Below, piece after piece: positions 42,813-51,301 of a stretch of 64,000 bases of DNA; the stretch's first letter is position 1, and each line of letters starts with the position of its first letter. A program made the translations under genes and the position numbers. Source of the stretch: DATBLE01 sp963808815 (lineage in GTDB: Bacteria; Actinomycetota; Thermoleophilia; Gaiellales; Gaiellaceae); contig CAWEGI010000019.1 in the NCBI GenBank assembly GCA_963808815.1, forward strand, positions 296,517-360,516, written 5' to 3'. A model generated the notes under the pieces. The model searched no databases. It was not told where the DNA came from and worked only from the letters and a program-made list of their open reading frames with translations.

Positions 42813-44015
42813 CTACGCTTCGACGGGGACGGCCTCGGTCGTGTCCGCGATCTCCCTGGCGACTTCGACGATGTCGCGGTTCGCGTTGTAGATCCGGAGC
42901 TGCCGGTCGGCGCTGTTGCCGCGGCCGACGATCGTGCGGATGCCCTCGAGTTCGCGCTCGGAGCCGAGCTCCCGTGCTTGCGGCTCGAGGTCGCGGAGCG
43001 TCCGCCGGATGAGCTGGGCGACCGGGACGCGGTTCCGCCGTCCGGTGGCGAGGTCGATCACGGGCGCCTCCAGGCCGTACCGGGCGGCCAGCCACTTGTT
43101 CTCGGCGGTGAGGATCCGGTGATACGACGGGATCTCCGCCCCCCGGTCGAACTGCTCGGAGTAGAGCTTGACCAGGGCCTGGCAGAACGCCGCCACGGCG
43201 ACTGCGTCCTCGAGGCGGGTGACGGCGTCGCAGATGCGAACCTCCACGGTGCCCAGGCGGGGGTGCAGCCGGATGTCCCACCAGATATGGGTGTAGTCGG
43301 GGATGCATCCCGTGCGCTCGAGCTGGCCGACCACCTCGGCGTAGTCGGCGTAGTCGCGGAATCGCGGCGGCGGCCCGGAGCGTGGAAAGGCGGCGAAGAC
43401 CATCTGCCGACTGGATGCGAGCCCGGTCGGCTCGCCGCGCCAGAACGGCGAGCTCGCGGTCAGGGCGAGGAGTTGCGGGAGGTGGACGAGCAGGCCGTTC
43501 ACCACCTGGATCGCCTTCTCCGGCCCGTCGACCGCCACGTGTACGTGCATCCCGAAGATCAGTTCGCGCCGCGCGACGTACTGCATCTGGTCGACCAGGT
43601 TGTGGTAGCGGTCGTGCGCCGTGATCCGCTGTCGCTCGAACAGGCTGAACGGATGCGTCCCGGCGGAGCCGACGCGCAGGCCCTTCTCCGCCGCCACGCT
43701 GGTGACGTACCCGCGCAGCGCGGACAGCTCGCGCTCGACGTCGGCGGGCGTCCGACAGATGGGCGTGGTGATCTCGATCACCGACTGCATCAGCTCCGGG
43801 TTGATCCGCTCCTCGAGCTCGTGCCCGGCGACCGCGGCCAGCACGGTGTCGACGTGTTGGACGAGGTCGAACGTCTCGCCGTCGAGCAGCATGTACTCCT
43901 CCTCGACGCCGAGCGTGTACGGGTCGCCCTTCCCGAAGCTGTGGTCGAGCACGCTGCCGCCCTCGGCGAAGCCCGCACCCTTGCCGGTGATCGACGGCGG
44001 GTACGCCTGCTTCAC
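42813..44015 (-). CDS. carboxylate-amine ligase, GCS2/YbdK family
   Basis: 400 residues. YTLGVEEEYMLLDGETFDLV carries the Glu-Glu-Glu metal/ATP site, and INPELMQSVIEITTPICRTP and FGMHVHVAVDGPEKAIQVVN the conserved centre. These are the marks of glutamate-cysteine ligase type 2 (EgtA/YbdK family), which join an amino acid carboxyl to cysteine or another amine. The true substrate in this lineage is not known. Start GTG 44015 overlaps the RidA stop. Its place beside a peroxiredoxin suggests a low-molecular-weight thiol role (inference). Confidence 0.85.
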   Translation of the reverse strand: MKQAYPPSITGKGAGFAEGGSVLDHSFGKGDPYTLGVEEEYMLLDGETFDLVQHVDTVLAAVAGHELEERINPELMQSVIEITTPICRTPADVERELSALRGYVTSVAAEKGLRVGSAGTHPFSLFERQRITAHDRYHNLVDQMQYVARRELIFGMHVHVAVDGPEKAIQVVNGLLVHLPQLLALTASSPFWRGEPTGLASSRQMVFAAFPRSGPPPRFRDYADYAEVVGQLERTGCIPDYTHIWWDIRLHPRLGTVEVRICDAVTRLEDAVAVAAFCQALVKLYSEQFDRGAEIPSYHRILTAENKWLAARYGLEAPVIDLATGRRNRVPVAQLIRRTLRDLEPQARELGSERELEGIRTIVGRGNSADRQLRIYNANRDIVEVAREIADTTEAVPVEA

Positions 44016-44392
44016 GCGATCAGCGCCTCGGCTTCGATCTCGACCCGCCAGCGTGGGTCGAGGAGCTTCACGAGCACGCACGTGGCTGCCGGACACACGT
44101 CGCCAAAGACCTCGTCGTGGGCGCGGGCGATCTCCGTGAAGTCGTTTGCGTCCGTGGCGAAGATCCGCGTGCGGACGACGTGCTCCGGCCCGGCTCCGGC
44201 CTCTCGCAGGGCACCGACGATGATCTCGAGACACCGCGCCGCCTGACCGTACGCGTCTGCAGGCGGCTCTTGGCCTTCGGGCATCACGGGCGCGGTCCCG
44301 CCGACGAACACGTGCTGCCCGACGCGAACCGCGCGCGAGTACCCCATGACGGTCGCCTGCGGCGACCGGGCTTCGATGCGTTGTCGCTCCAC
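44012..44392 (-). CDS. RidA/YjgF-family protein
   Basis: 126 residues from GTG 44392 (VERQRIEARSPQATVMGYSR). VRVGQHVFVGGTAPVMPEG, QAARCLEIIVGALREAGAG and VRTRIFATDANDFTEIARAH match the RidA enamine/imine deaminase group, while CPAATCVLVKLLDPRWRVEI ends it. The Arg needed for catalysis appears to be the VRTRIF arginine. A shorter start at ATG 44347 would remove the first strand. First gene of the minus-strand cluster. Divergent from the serine hydrolase, with 19 bases between starts. Confidence 0.85.
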   Translation of the reverse strand: MERQRIEARSPQATVMGYSRAVRVGQHVFVGGTAPVMPEGQEPPADAYGQAARCLEIIVGALREAGAGPEHVVRTRIFATDANDFTEIARAHDEVFGDVCPAATCVLVKLLDPRWRVEIEAEALIA

Positions 44393-44397
44393 CACCC

Positions 44398-44403
44398 TAG
44401 TAT
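44398..44403 (+). promoter_or_regulatory. -10 box TAGTAT for the serine hydrolase
   Basis: TAGTAT with eight bases to GTG 44412, in the gap between divergent starts. Confidence 0.45.
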
Positions 44404-44411
44404 CCAACGAA

Positions 44412-45215
44412 GTGGACGCGTTGCGAGCCGTCGAGGGCTGGCCGGCCGAGCACGTCGCGGTCGGGCTCGTGTCCCCGAGGAGGTCGACTGCAGTCCACGG
44501 CGACGGGACGCGCGAGTTCCGCTGGGCGTCGGTGACGAAACCGGTGACCGCGCTCGCCTGCCTGGTCGCGGCCGAGGAAGGCGCGATCGACCTCGACGGG
44601 CCGGCCGGGCCACCGGGCTCGACCTTCCGGCATCTGCTCGCCCACGCCTCTGGCCTACCGCTGGCGGGCGGCAGCCCGATCGCTCGTCCGGGCGAGCGAC
44701 GCATCTACTCCGACCACGGCTTCGACGTCCTCGGGCAGGCGCTCGCCGACCATGCCGAGATGCCTTTTGCCGACTATCTGCGCGCGGCGGTGCTGGAGCC
44801 GCTCGGCCTCTCGGCTCGCTACGAGGGCCGACCAGGCTCCGGCGTGTACGGCTCGCTCGACGACCTGCTCGCGCTCGGGCGTGAGCTGTTTGCGCCGACG
44901 CTGGTTGCGCCGGAGACGCTCGCCGAGGCGACGTCCGTGCAGTTCCCGGGCCTGGTCGGCGTGCTGCCCGGGTTCGGCCGCCAGGAGCCGAACGACTGGG
45001 GCCTCGGGTTCGAGCTGCGCGACTCGAAGTCACCGCACTGGACCGGCGCCCGCAACTCGCCCCGCACCTTCGGCCACTTCGGCCGCAGCGGCACCTTCCT
45101 CTGGGTCGACCCGGACGCGGGGGTCGCCCTCGCGTGCCTCACCGACCGCGACTTCGGCGACTGGGCGGTGGAGGCCTGGCCGGCCCTGTCCGATGCCGTA
45201 CTGGCGGAGCTGTGA
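44412..45215 (+). CDS. beta-lactamase-like serine hydrolase (class C / esterase type)
   Basis: 267 residues, no signal peptide. The SxxK is in FRWASVTKPVTALACLVAAE, the Tyr motif is RRIYSDHGFDVLGQAL (YSD replacing YSN), and the third motif is FGHFGRSGTFLWV (HFG in place of KTG). This fits the serine hydrolases of the beta-lactamase/PBP4-like family that often act as esterases or carboxypeptidases, not a true resistance enzyme. The GTGA overlap couples it to the lipoprotein. Confidence 0.8.
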   Translation: MDALRAVEGWPAEHVAVGLVSPRRSTAVHGDGTREFRWASVTKPVTALACLVAAEEGAIDLDGPAGPPGSTFRHLLAHASGLPLAGGSPIARPGERRIYSDHGFDVLGQALADHAEMPFADYLRAAVLEPLGLSARYEGRPGSGVYGSLDDLLALGRELFAPTLVAPETLAEATSVQFPGLVGVLPGFGRQEPNDWGLGFELRDSKSPHWTGARNSPRTFGHFGRSGTFLWVDPDAGVALACLTDRDFGDWAVEAWPALSDAVLAEL

Positions 45216-45757
45216 GCGGTCTCGCGCTGCAAACAGCAGTGACAGGCTTGAGCCTGTCACTGCTGTTGACGGCGTGCGGTGCGCCGACGGTGTCGTCCCC
45301 GACGTTGGCGCCGGTCCGGTCCGATCTGCCCGGCTGGGCGGCGGTCGACGACGCGCCGGGGATCTCGCAGCTCGCGCCCGACCTGTCCGGGCTCGGCGTC
45401 AGCCACCGGGCCGATGCGCGGGCGCTGGTCCAGCAGGGCGATGCGATCCGGACGACCACGTTCACGTTCGCGACCGCGAGGGACGCCGCGGAGGCGCAGA
45501 AGCGCGGCGCGGGCGACGACTACCAGCGGCAGCTGGAGCGGGCTTTCCGCGGCGAGACGGTCGGCCACGGCCCTGGGGTCGGACTGAGGCTGAGAGTCCC
45601 GCGGCCGAGCGGCACCGGCAGCGACCTCGTCGAGGTCTACCTGCGCGCCCGAGGCCGCCGGCTGACACTGGTCGAGCTGGTGTCGGCGCGCGGCTTCGAC
45701 GCCGACCTGCGCAGCCGCGTCCTCCGCCTGCTCAGTCGCAGAACAGCGGGCGAATGA
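45212..45757 (+). CDS. lipoprotein, unknown; signal peptide encoded by a palindromic repeat
   Basis: 181 residues from GTG 45212 (overlapping the previous stop). The signal peptide VSGLALQTAVTGLSLSLLLTAC ends in a lipobox LTAC at about residue 22. Twelve residues of its hydrophobic core (TAVTGLSLSLLL) are coded by the palindrome at 45232-45267. The mature part is soluble, with TTTFTFATARDAAEAQKRGA and LVEVYLRARGRRLTLVELVS, and no family was recognised. It may have an unpaired hairpin just after its start codon in the mRNA. Its 3' end overlaps the convergent cNMP gene. Confidence 0.7.
   Translation: MSGLALQTAVTGLSLSLLLTACGAPTVSSPTLAPVRSDLPGWAAVDDAPGISQLAPDLSGLGVSHRADARALVQQGDAIRTTTFTFATARDAAEAQKRGAGDDYQRQLERAFRGETVGHGPGVGLRLRVPRPSGTGSDLVEVYLRARGRRLTLVELVSARGFDADLRSRVLRLLSRRTAGE
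45232..45267. repeat. 36-bp palindrome, family P, within a lipoprotein signal sequence
   Basis: Seventeen-base arms around a two-base centre (TG): the left arm starts AACAGCAGTGACAGGCT. It differs from the palindrome at 2701-2730 by one central base and longer arms. It lies in frame in the signal peptide of the lipoprotein. Confidence 0.9.
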
Positions 45758-46088
45758 ACTCGTCGAAGGTCTCGCGGTCGCAGCTGGCGACCACGGACGG
45801 CGTCAGGGCCCGAACCGAGGCGGTTCGCGGCATGTCCATCGTCAACGCCACCTCGCCGAAGTAGTCGCCCGGCCTGAGCAGGTTCCGCTCGCCGCGCGCC
45901 TCCTGGGTCACGGTCAGCACGCCCGAGAGCACGACGTAGAAGCGCTGGCCCTCGTCACCCTCGCGGACGACCTCTGCGCCGGCTCCGATCGAATCGCGCC
46001 GCATCCGGTCGGAGAGCTTGCGGAGCGTCTGGCCGGGCAGCTCGGCGAGCAGGCCGACGCGGCTGAACTCGTGCTCGCGGATCGGCAT
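45732..46088 (-). CDS. cyclic nucleotide-binding domain protein
   Basis: 118 residues made of one cNMP-binding (CAP-ED) domain: EFSRVGLLAELPGQTLRKLS, EVVREGDEGQRFYVVLSGVL, then NLLRPGDYFGEVALTMDMPR with the phosphate-binding FGE-x-A-L and a TASVRALTPS ending (Arg-x-A-S-V pattern, here RTASV). No DNA-binding domain is attached, so it may sense cAMP or serve as a partner protein. ATG 46088 lies 20 bases from the divergent Nudix start. Confidence 0.8.
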   Translation of the reverse strand: MPIREHEFSRVGLLAELPGQTLRKLSDRMRRDSIGAGAEVVREGDEGQRFYVVLSGVLTVTQEARGERNLLRPGDYFGEVALTMDMPRTASVRALTPSVVASCDRETFDEFIRPLFCD

Positions 46089-46107
46089 CGACGCACATAC
46101 TGCCTGC

Positions 46108-46611
46108 GTGGGACTCTTCGACGACTGGCGGCACTGCCCGCGCTGCGGCACCGAAGTCGAGCCCGACGACGGTCGTGCCGAGTGCGCGGCGTGCGGCTAC
46201 GTCGCCTACGCGAACGCGGCGCCGGCGTCGTGCGCCCTCTGCGTGGACGACGACGGCCGCGTCCTGCTGACCCGCCGGAGGTGGGAGCCGTACGCCGGCA
46301 TGTGGGACCTCCCGGGCGGCTTCCTCGGGGAGGACGAGCATCCACTCGACGCCCTGCGGCGCGAGCTGCTCGAGGAGACCGGCCTGGAGGTCGAGCCGTA
46401 CGAGTGGTTCGGTGCCTTCCTCGTTCCGTACGGCGAGGGGCCCGGAACTCGGACCGTGCTCAACCTCGTTTGGCTGTCTCGGGTCGTCGGCGGCACGCCA
46501 CGCGCCGCCGACGACGTCACCGAGCTCAAGTGGTTCGCGCTCGACCAGCTACCGCCGCTCCGCGAAATCGCGATGGCGGAGCCGCTCGAGCGCTGGTTGG
46601 AGGAACGCTAG
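46108..46611 (+). CDS. Nudix hydrolase with zinc ribbon (NudC-like)
   Basis: 167 residues. The N-terminal zinc ribbon is HCPRCGTEVEPDD and ECAACGYVAYANAAP with four cysteines. The Nudix box GGFLGEDEHPLDALRREL then LEETGL matches Gx5Ex7REUxEExGU. The group includes NADH pyrophosphatase and other nucleotide hydrolases; the short length suggests a smaller NUDIX than NudC. GTG 46108. The convergent thioredoxin gene overlaps its stop. Confidence 0.85.
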   Translation: MGLFDDWRHCPRCGTEVEPDDGRAECAACGYVAYANAAPASCALCVDDDGRVLLTRRRWEPYAGMWDLPGGFLGEDEHPLDALRRELLEETGLEVEPYEWFGAFLVPYGEGPGTRTVLNLVWLSRVVGGTPRAADDVTELKWFALDQLPPLREIAMAEPLERWLEER

Positions 46612-46934
46612 ACGGCGGCTTCGACGAGCCCGAGTCCGCGCTCGATCGCGCCCTTGGGCTGCGCGCCGATCACGGCCGCGGCGGGGGCACCGTCCTTGAA
46701 GAGGACGATCGTGGGGATGGACTGGACCCCGTAGCGAATCATCAGCTCCTGCTCCTCGTCGACGTTGATCTTGACGAGCTTGAGCTCCTCCGACCGCTCC
46801 TCGGCGATCTTGTCGAGGACGGGGGAGACGGCGTGGCACGGCCCGCACCACTCGGCCCAGAAGTCGACGATCACGGGCTTCTCGCTCTGCAGTACCTCTT
46901 CCTCGAAGGTCTGCGTGGTCACTGCGGTGGGCAT
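46608..46934 (-). CDS. trxA: thioredoxin
   Basis: Small redox protein, 108 residues. VIVDFWAEWCGPCHAVSPVL carries the WCGPC site (Cys30, Cys33), and SIPTIVLFKDGAPAAAVIG has the cis-Pro. It can reduce the peroxiredoxin or ribonucleotide reductase. ATG 46934 has AAAGGA about nine bases upstream. Divergent from ileS by about 120 bases. Confidence 0.95.
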   Translation of the reverse strand: MPTAVTTQTFEEEVLQSEKPVIVDFWAEWCGPCHAVSPVLDKIAEERSEELKLVKINVDEEQELMIRYGVQSIPTIVLFKDGAPAAAVIGAQPKGAIERGLGLVEAAV

Positions 46935-47045
46935 TCGGTTGGTTCCTTTCGGTCTTGCGTAATGACTGGAATCACAAGTGGTAACGAGCGTATCGGCTGG
47001 AATGTTCCCGTCCGGGCAGCGTGCGAACCGCCCGACCGGCCACTC

Positions 47046-47051
47046 TAGAAT
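47046..47051 (+). promoter_or_regulatory. -10 box TAGAAT for ileS
   Basis: TAGAAT with seven bases to ATG 47059. It rules out a T-box leader for ileS. Confidence 0.5.
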
Positions 47052-47058
47052 CGAACGC

Positions 47059-50000
47059 ATGGCACGCAGGTTCGCGCCGCTTCCGCCTGTCCCGGACCAT
47101 CCGGCCCTCGAGCTCGCCGTGCTGGAGCGCTGGGACGAGCAGCGCACCTTCGACCGGCTCCGGGAGCAGAACCGAGGCGGCCCTCGGTTCAGCTTCGTCG
47201 ACGGACCGATCACCGCGAACAACGCCATGGGCGTCCATCACGCGTGGGGCCGGACGCTCAAGGACGTCTTCCAGCGCTACCAGGCCCACCGCGGCCACGA
47301 GCTGCGCTACCAGAACGGCTTCGACTGCCAGGGCCTCTGGGTCGAGGTCGAGGTCGAGAAGTCGCTCGGTCTGAACTCGAAGCGGGACATCGAGGAGTAC
47401 GGGCTCGCCGAGTTCGCCGCCCGCTGCCGCGAGCGTGTCGCGGAGTATGCGGAGGTGATCACTCAGCAGTCTCGCCGGCTGGGCATGTGGATGGACTGGG
47501 ACAACGACTACTACACCTTCTCGGACACGAATATCGAGTACATCTGGCGCTTCCTGAAGGAGGTGCACCGCCGCGGCTGGCTCTTTCAGGGGCACCGCTC
47601 GACGCAGTGGTGCCCCCGTTGCGGGACGTCGCTCTCACAGCACGAGCAGGCCGGCGAAGGGAACTACGAGGAGCTCGACCACCCGTCGCTCTACGTGCGT
47701 TTTCCGCTGAAGGCTCGTGAGGGCGAGTCGCTCGTCGTCTGGACGACGACACCGTGGACGCTCCCCGCGAACGTCGCGGCGGCGGTCAGGCCGGAAGCGG
47801 AGTACGGACTACGCGACGGCGGCTGGCGGCTCGCCGAGACGGGCGGCGAGTACGAGCACGTCGTGCGCGGCGAAGAGCTGGTCGGTCTCGAGTACGAAGG
47901 CCCGTTCGACGACCTCGAGCCGCAGGCCGGCGTCGTGCACCGCGTGATCCCGTGGGACGAGGTCGCCCTGGACGAGGGCTCGGGGATCGTCCACATCGCA
48001 CCCGGTGCGGGCACCGAGGACTTCGAACTCTCGAAGGTGCATGACCTGCCGGTGCTCGTCCCGATCGACGAGAGCGGCCGCTTCTATCCCCAGTACGGCC
48101 GGTTCGCCGGGATGACGACAGGCGAAGTGGAAGAGCCGGTGATCGAGTCGTTGCGTGATCGGGGCCTGCTGGTCGAGGCGGGGCGGATCACGCACCGCTA
48201 CCCGATCTGCTGGCGCTGTCGCACGCCGCTCGTCTTCCGCGTGGTCGACGACTGGTTCATCGGCGTCGACGACGTGCGCGAGCAGCTGCGCGAGGAGAAC
48301 CGCGCGGTCGAGTGGACGCCGCCGCAGTACGGCAAGCGGATGGACGACTGGCTCGCCAACATGGGCGACTGGAACATCTCGCGCAAGCGCTACTTCGGCC
48401 TCCCGCTCCCCTTCTACCCGTGCTCGTGCGGGCATCTGAACGTGGTCGGCTCGCGCGCGGAGCTGGAGGAGCGGGCGGTGAGCGGACTCGCCCAGCTGCA
48501 GGAGTTCCACCGGCCCTGGATCGACGAGGTGCCGATCCGCTGCGAGTCGTGCGGCGTCGAGGTGCGCCGGATCCCGGAGGTGGGGGACGCGTGGCTCGAC
48601 GCTGGGATCGTCCCGCTCTCCACGCTCGGTTGGGAGAGCCCGCGCTATGTCCCGGGCGGGTACGCCACCGGAGCGGCCGAGGGGCTGACGGGCGCCGACC
48701 TCCCCGACCATGCGTACTGGGAGAAGTGGTTTCCCGCCGACTGGATCTCGGAGATGCGGGAGCAGATCCGGCTCTGGTTCTACTCGCAGTCCTTCATGTC
48801 GGTGACGCTGGTCGGCCGGTCGCCGTACCGACGCGTGCTCACCTACGAGAAGCTCCTCGACGAGACCGGACGCGAGATGCACCGTTCGTGGGGAAACGCG
48901 ATCGACGCCAACGAGGCGTTCGACCGCATGGGCGCCGACGTGATGCGTTGGCAGTTCTGCGAGACGCCGCCGGCGCAGAACCTGAAGTTCGGGTACGGCC
49001 CGGCGGGCGAGGTCAAGCGGCGGCTGCTCACGCTCTGGAACTCCGTTTCCTTCTTCGTCACCTACGCGAACATCGAGGACTTCCGGCCGACGTACGAGGA
49101 CCTGGGCGGCGGTCCGCCGGGGGCGCAGCCCCTCGACCGCTGGGTCGTCGCCCGTGTGGGGCAGCTCGTCGCCGAGGCGTCGGAGGGCTTCGACCGCTAC
49201 TGGACGCCGGCGGTTACGCGCGCCTTCGAGCAGTTCGTCGACGATCTGTCGAACTGGTACATCCGCCGCTCGCGGCGCCGTTTCTACTCGTTCGACGAGG
49301 CCGCGTTCAGGACACTGTGGTACGCGCTCGTCCAGGGACTGCGTGTGATCGCGCCGGTGATGCCGTTCCTTGCCGACGAGCTGTGGCGGAACCTGGTTGC
49401 GGCGGCGCGTGCGCGGGCGCTCCGGACTCGGTGCACCTGGCCGGTTGGCCCGACCCCGGCGAGGTCGACACCGCGCTTCTGGCCGAGGTCGACGAGCTCC
49501 GCGAGGTGGTCGAGCTCGGACGACAGGTCCGTGCGGAAGAGAACGTCAAGCTGCGCCAGCCGCTGCGGCGGGCTTCGGTGTACGGATCGGAGGCGGCGCG
49601 GCACCATCTCGACGAGATCAAGGAGGAGCTCCGGGTCAAGGAGGTCGAGCTCCTGGACAGCGCACCCGTCCGCTTCAGCTACAAGCCGAACCTGCGCGTG
49701 CTCGGCCCGAAGCTCGGCCCACGGCTGCCGGAGGTGAGGGCCGCGCTGGAGGCCGGCAACTTCGAGGAGCTCGGCGACGGTCGTCTGCGGGCTGCGGGGC
49801 AGGAGCTGGAGCCGGACGAGCTACTCGTCGAGCGTGCGAAGGAGCGCGGCTGGGCGCACTCGGAGCGCTTCTCCGTCGGGCTCGACCTCGAGGTCGACGA
49901 CGAGCTCGGGCAGGAAGGCCGGGCGTACGACCTCATCCACACGCTGAACGCTCTGCGCAAGGAGCGCGGGCTGGAGCTGACCGACCGGATCGTCGTTACG

Positions 50001-50120
50001 CTGCCGACCGCCGACGCCGACCTCGCCGACCGGCACGGCGACTGGATCAAGGCGGAGACGCTGGCGGTCGAGCTCCGCGTCGACAGCGGCGCGCTCGACA
50101 TCGAGAAGGTCGAGGCCTAG
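47059..50120 (+). CDS. ileS: isoleucyl-tRNA synthetase (one frameshift)
   Basis: About 1,019 residues after repair. The HIGH-like motif is NNAMGVHHAWGRTLKDVFQR, as in the eukaryote-like IleS2 group. The editing domain includes LVVWTTTPWTLPANVAAAVR. The WFIGVDDVREQL and TPPQYGKRMDDWLANMGDWN segments are family marks. The KMSKS loop reads GREMHRSWGNAIDANE, with EMHRS instead of KMSKS. A shift near 49410 joins FLADELWRNLV to DSVHLAGWPDPGEVDTALLA; the anticodon-binding and C-terminal parts run to the stop. Essential, so the shift is probably an error. Two zinc-binding clusters are visible, at WCPRCGTSL and YPCSCGHL. Confidence 0.9.
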
Positions 50121-51061
50121 GCGGCGGACACGATCCGGCGGACCTGGGCGGGAAGCCGGAACACGACGTCTTCAGCCGCCGGCGCGGCCTCGCCGACGAT
50201 CTCGACGCCACGTGCGCGGAACCAGTCGCACACTCTCAGGACGAGGTGCTCGGGCGCCGACGCGCCTGCGGTCAGACCGGCGGTTCGAGCGTCCGCGAGC
50301 CAGCGCTCGTCGATCGAGCTCTCGTCCTCGATCAGGTGCGCCGCGACGCCCGCGGCTCGAGCCGTCTCGACGAGCCTGTTCGAGTTCGAGCTGTTGCTGG
50401 AGCCGATGACGAGGACGACGTCCGCCTCGGCCGCCAGTTCCTTGACCGCTCGCTGCCGGTTCGTGGTCGCATAACAGATGTCGCCCTCGTCGGGCCCGGC
50501 GATGTCGGGGAACCGCCGGCGCAAGACGGCAACGATCGAAGCGGTCTCGTCGACGGACAAGGTCGTCTGCGTCGCATAGGCGACCCGCCCGGCATCCGGT
50601 ACCTCGACGCGCTCGGCGTCGAGCAGGGTCTCGACCACCGTGACCTGGTCCGGTGCCTCCCCGCGCGTCCCGACCACCTCCTCGTGATCCGCGTGCCCGA
50701 CCAGCAGGATCGAATAGCCGGCCGCTGCGTACCGACTCACGGCGGCATGCACTCTCGTGACGAGCGGGCAGACGGCGTCGATCGTCCGCAAGCGGCGCGC
50801 GGCGGCGCGATCGTGCACCGCCGGCGCGACGCCGTGCGCGGAGAGGACGATCAGCGAGCCCGGCGGCGGCTCGTCCTCGCTCTCGACGAAGACGGCGCCG
50901 CGGCGCTCGAGTTCGCGGACGACGTGCGCGTTGTGGACGATCTGACGGCGGACGTAGACCGGCGGCCCGTGCAGCTCCAGCGCTCGGCCGACGGTCTCGA
51001 CGGCCCGTTCGACGCCAGCGCAGTACCCGCGAGGCGAGGCAAGAAGCAGCCGCGCAATCAC
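50117..51061 (-). CDS. ispH: 4-hydroxy-3-methylbut-2-enyl diphosphate reductase
   Basis: Last enzyme of the MEP isoprenoid pathway; iron-sulfur protein. 314 residues. The three cluster cysteines are in ASPRGYCAGVERAVETVGRA, TIDAVCPLVTRVH and EGDICYATTNRQRAVKELA. Substrate His residues occur in QIVHNAHVVREL and LVGHADHEEVVGTRG. GTG 51061 with TACCAT eight bases upstream on the minus strand. Its end overlaps the ileS stop. Confidence 0.93.
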   Translation of the reverse strand: MIARLLLASPRGYCAGVERAVETVGRALELHGPPVYVRRQIVHNAHVVRELERRGAVFVESEDEPPPGSLIVLSAHGVAPAVHDRAAARRLRTIDAVCPLVTRVHAAVSRYAAAGYSILLVGHADHEEVVGTRGEAPDQVTVVETLLDAERVEVPDAGRVAYATQTTLSVDETASIVAVLRRRFPDIAGPDEGDICYATTNRQRAVKELAAEADVVLVIGSSNSSNSNRLVETARAAGVAAHLIEDESSIDERWLADARTAGLTAGASAPEHLVLRVCDWFRARGVEIVGEAAPAAEDVVFRLPAQVRRIVSAA

Positions 51062-51136
51062 CGTCTACGATGGTAGCTCCGTTCGGCGCGACACCGGGTA
51101 TCCGTCGCAACCGTCGAAAGGCCCCAGAGAACGGAA

Positions 51137-51174
51137 AAGCCCGCTGCTCGGGGGGGTCGGCGCAGCGGGCTCTT
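51137..51174 (-). terminator. intrinsic terminator of the EamA gene (minus strand)
   Basis: On the minus strand, AGCCCGCTG...CAGCGGGCT with a loop of about 18 bases is followed by TTTTCC. It lies about 125 bases after the transporter stop and before ispH. It is the best terminator of the window. Confidence 0.75.
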
Positions 51175-51301
51175 CCTAGTGCTCACCGCGGATGTATCAG
51201 CCCAAAGGCCGACCGCAGTTCGCATCGCCCAGTGCTGCCAGCGTATTCCCGGTCGAGGCCGCTGCCAATAGGCCGTTCGGCCTATCTTTTCGCCCCGAGA
51301 C

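Noticed and set aside
44412..45215. Beta-lactamase resistance gene
   Set aside because: No signal peptide, YSD and HFG instead of YSN and KTG; fits a general serine hydrolase.
46935..47058. T-box leader before ileS
   Set aside because: The -10 box lies seven bases before the ATG, so the transcript has no leader.
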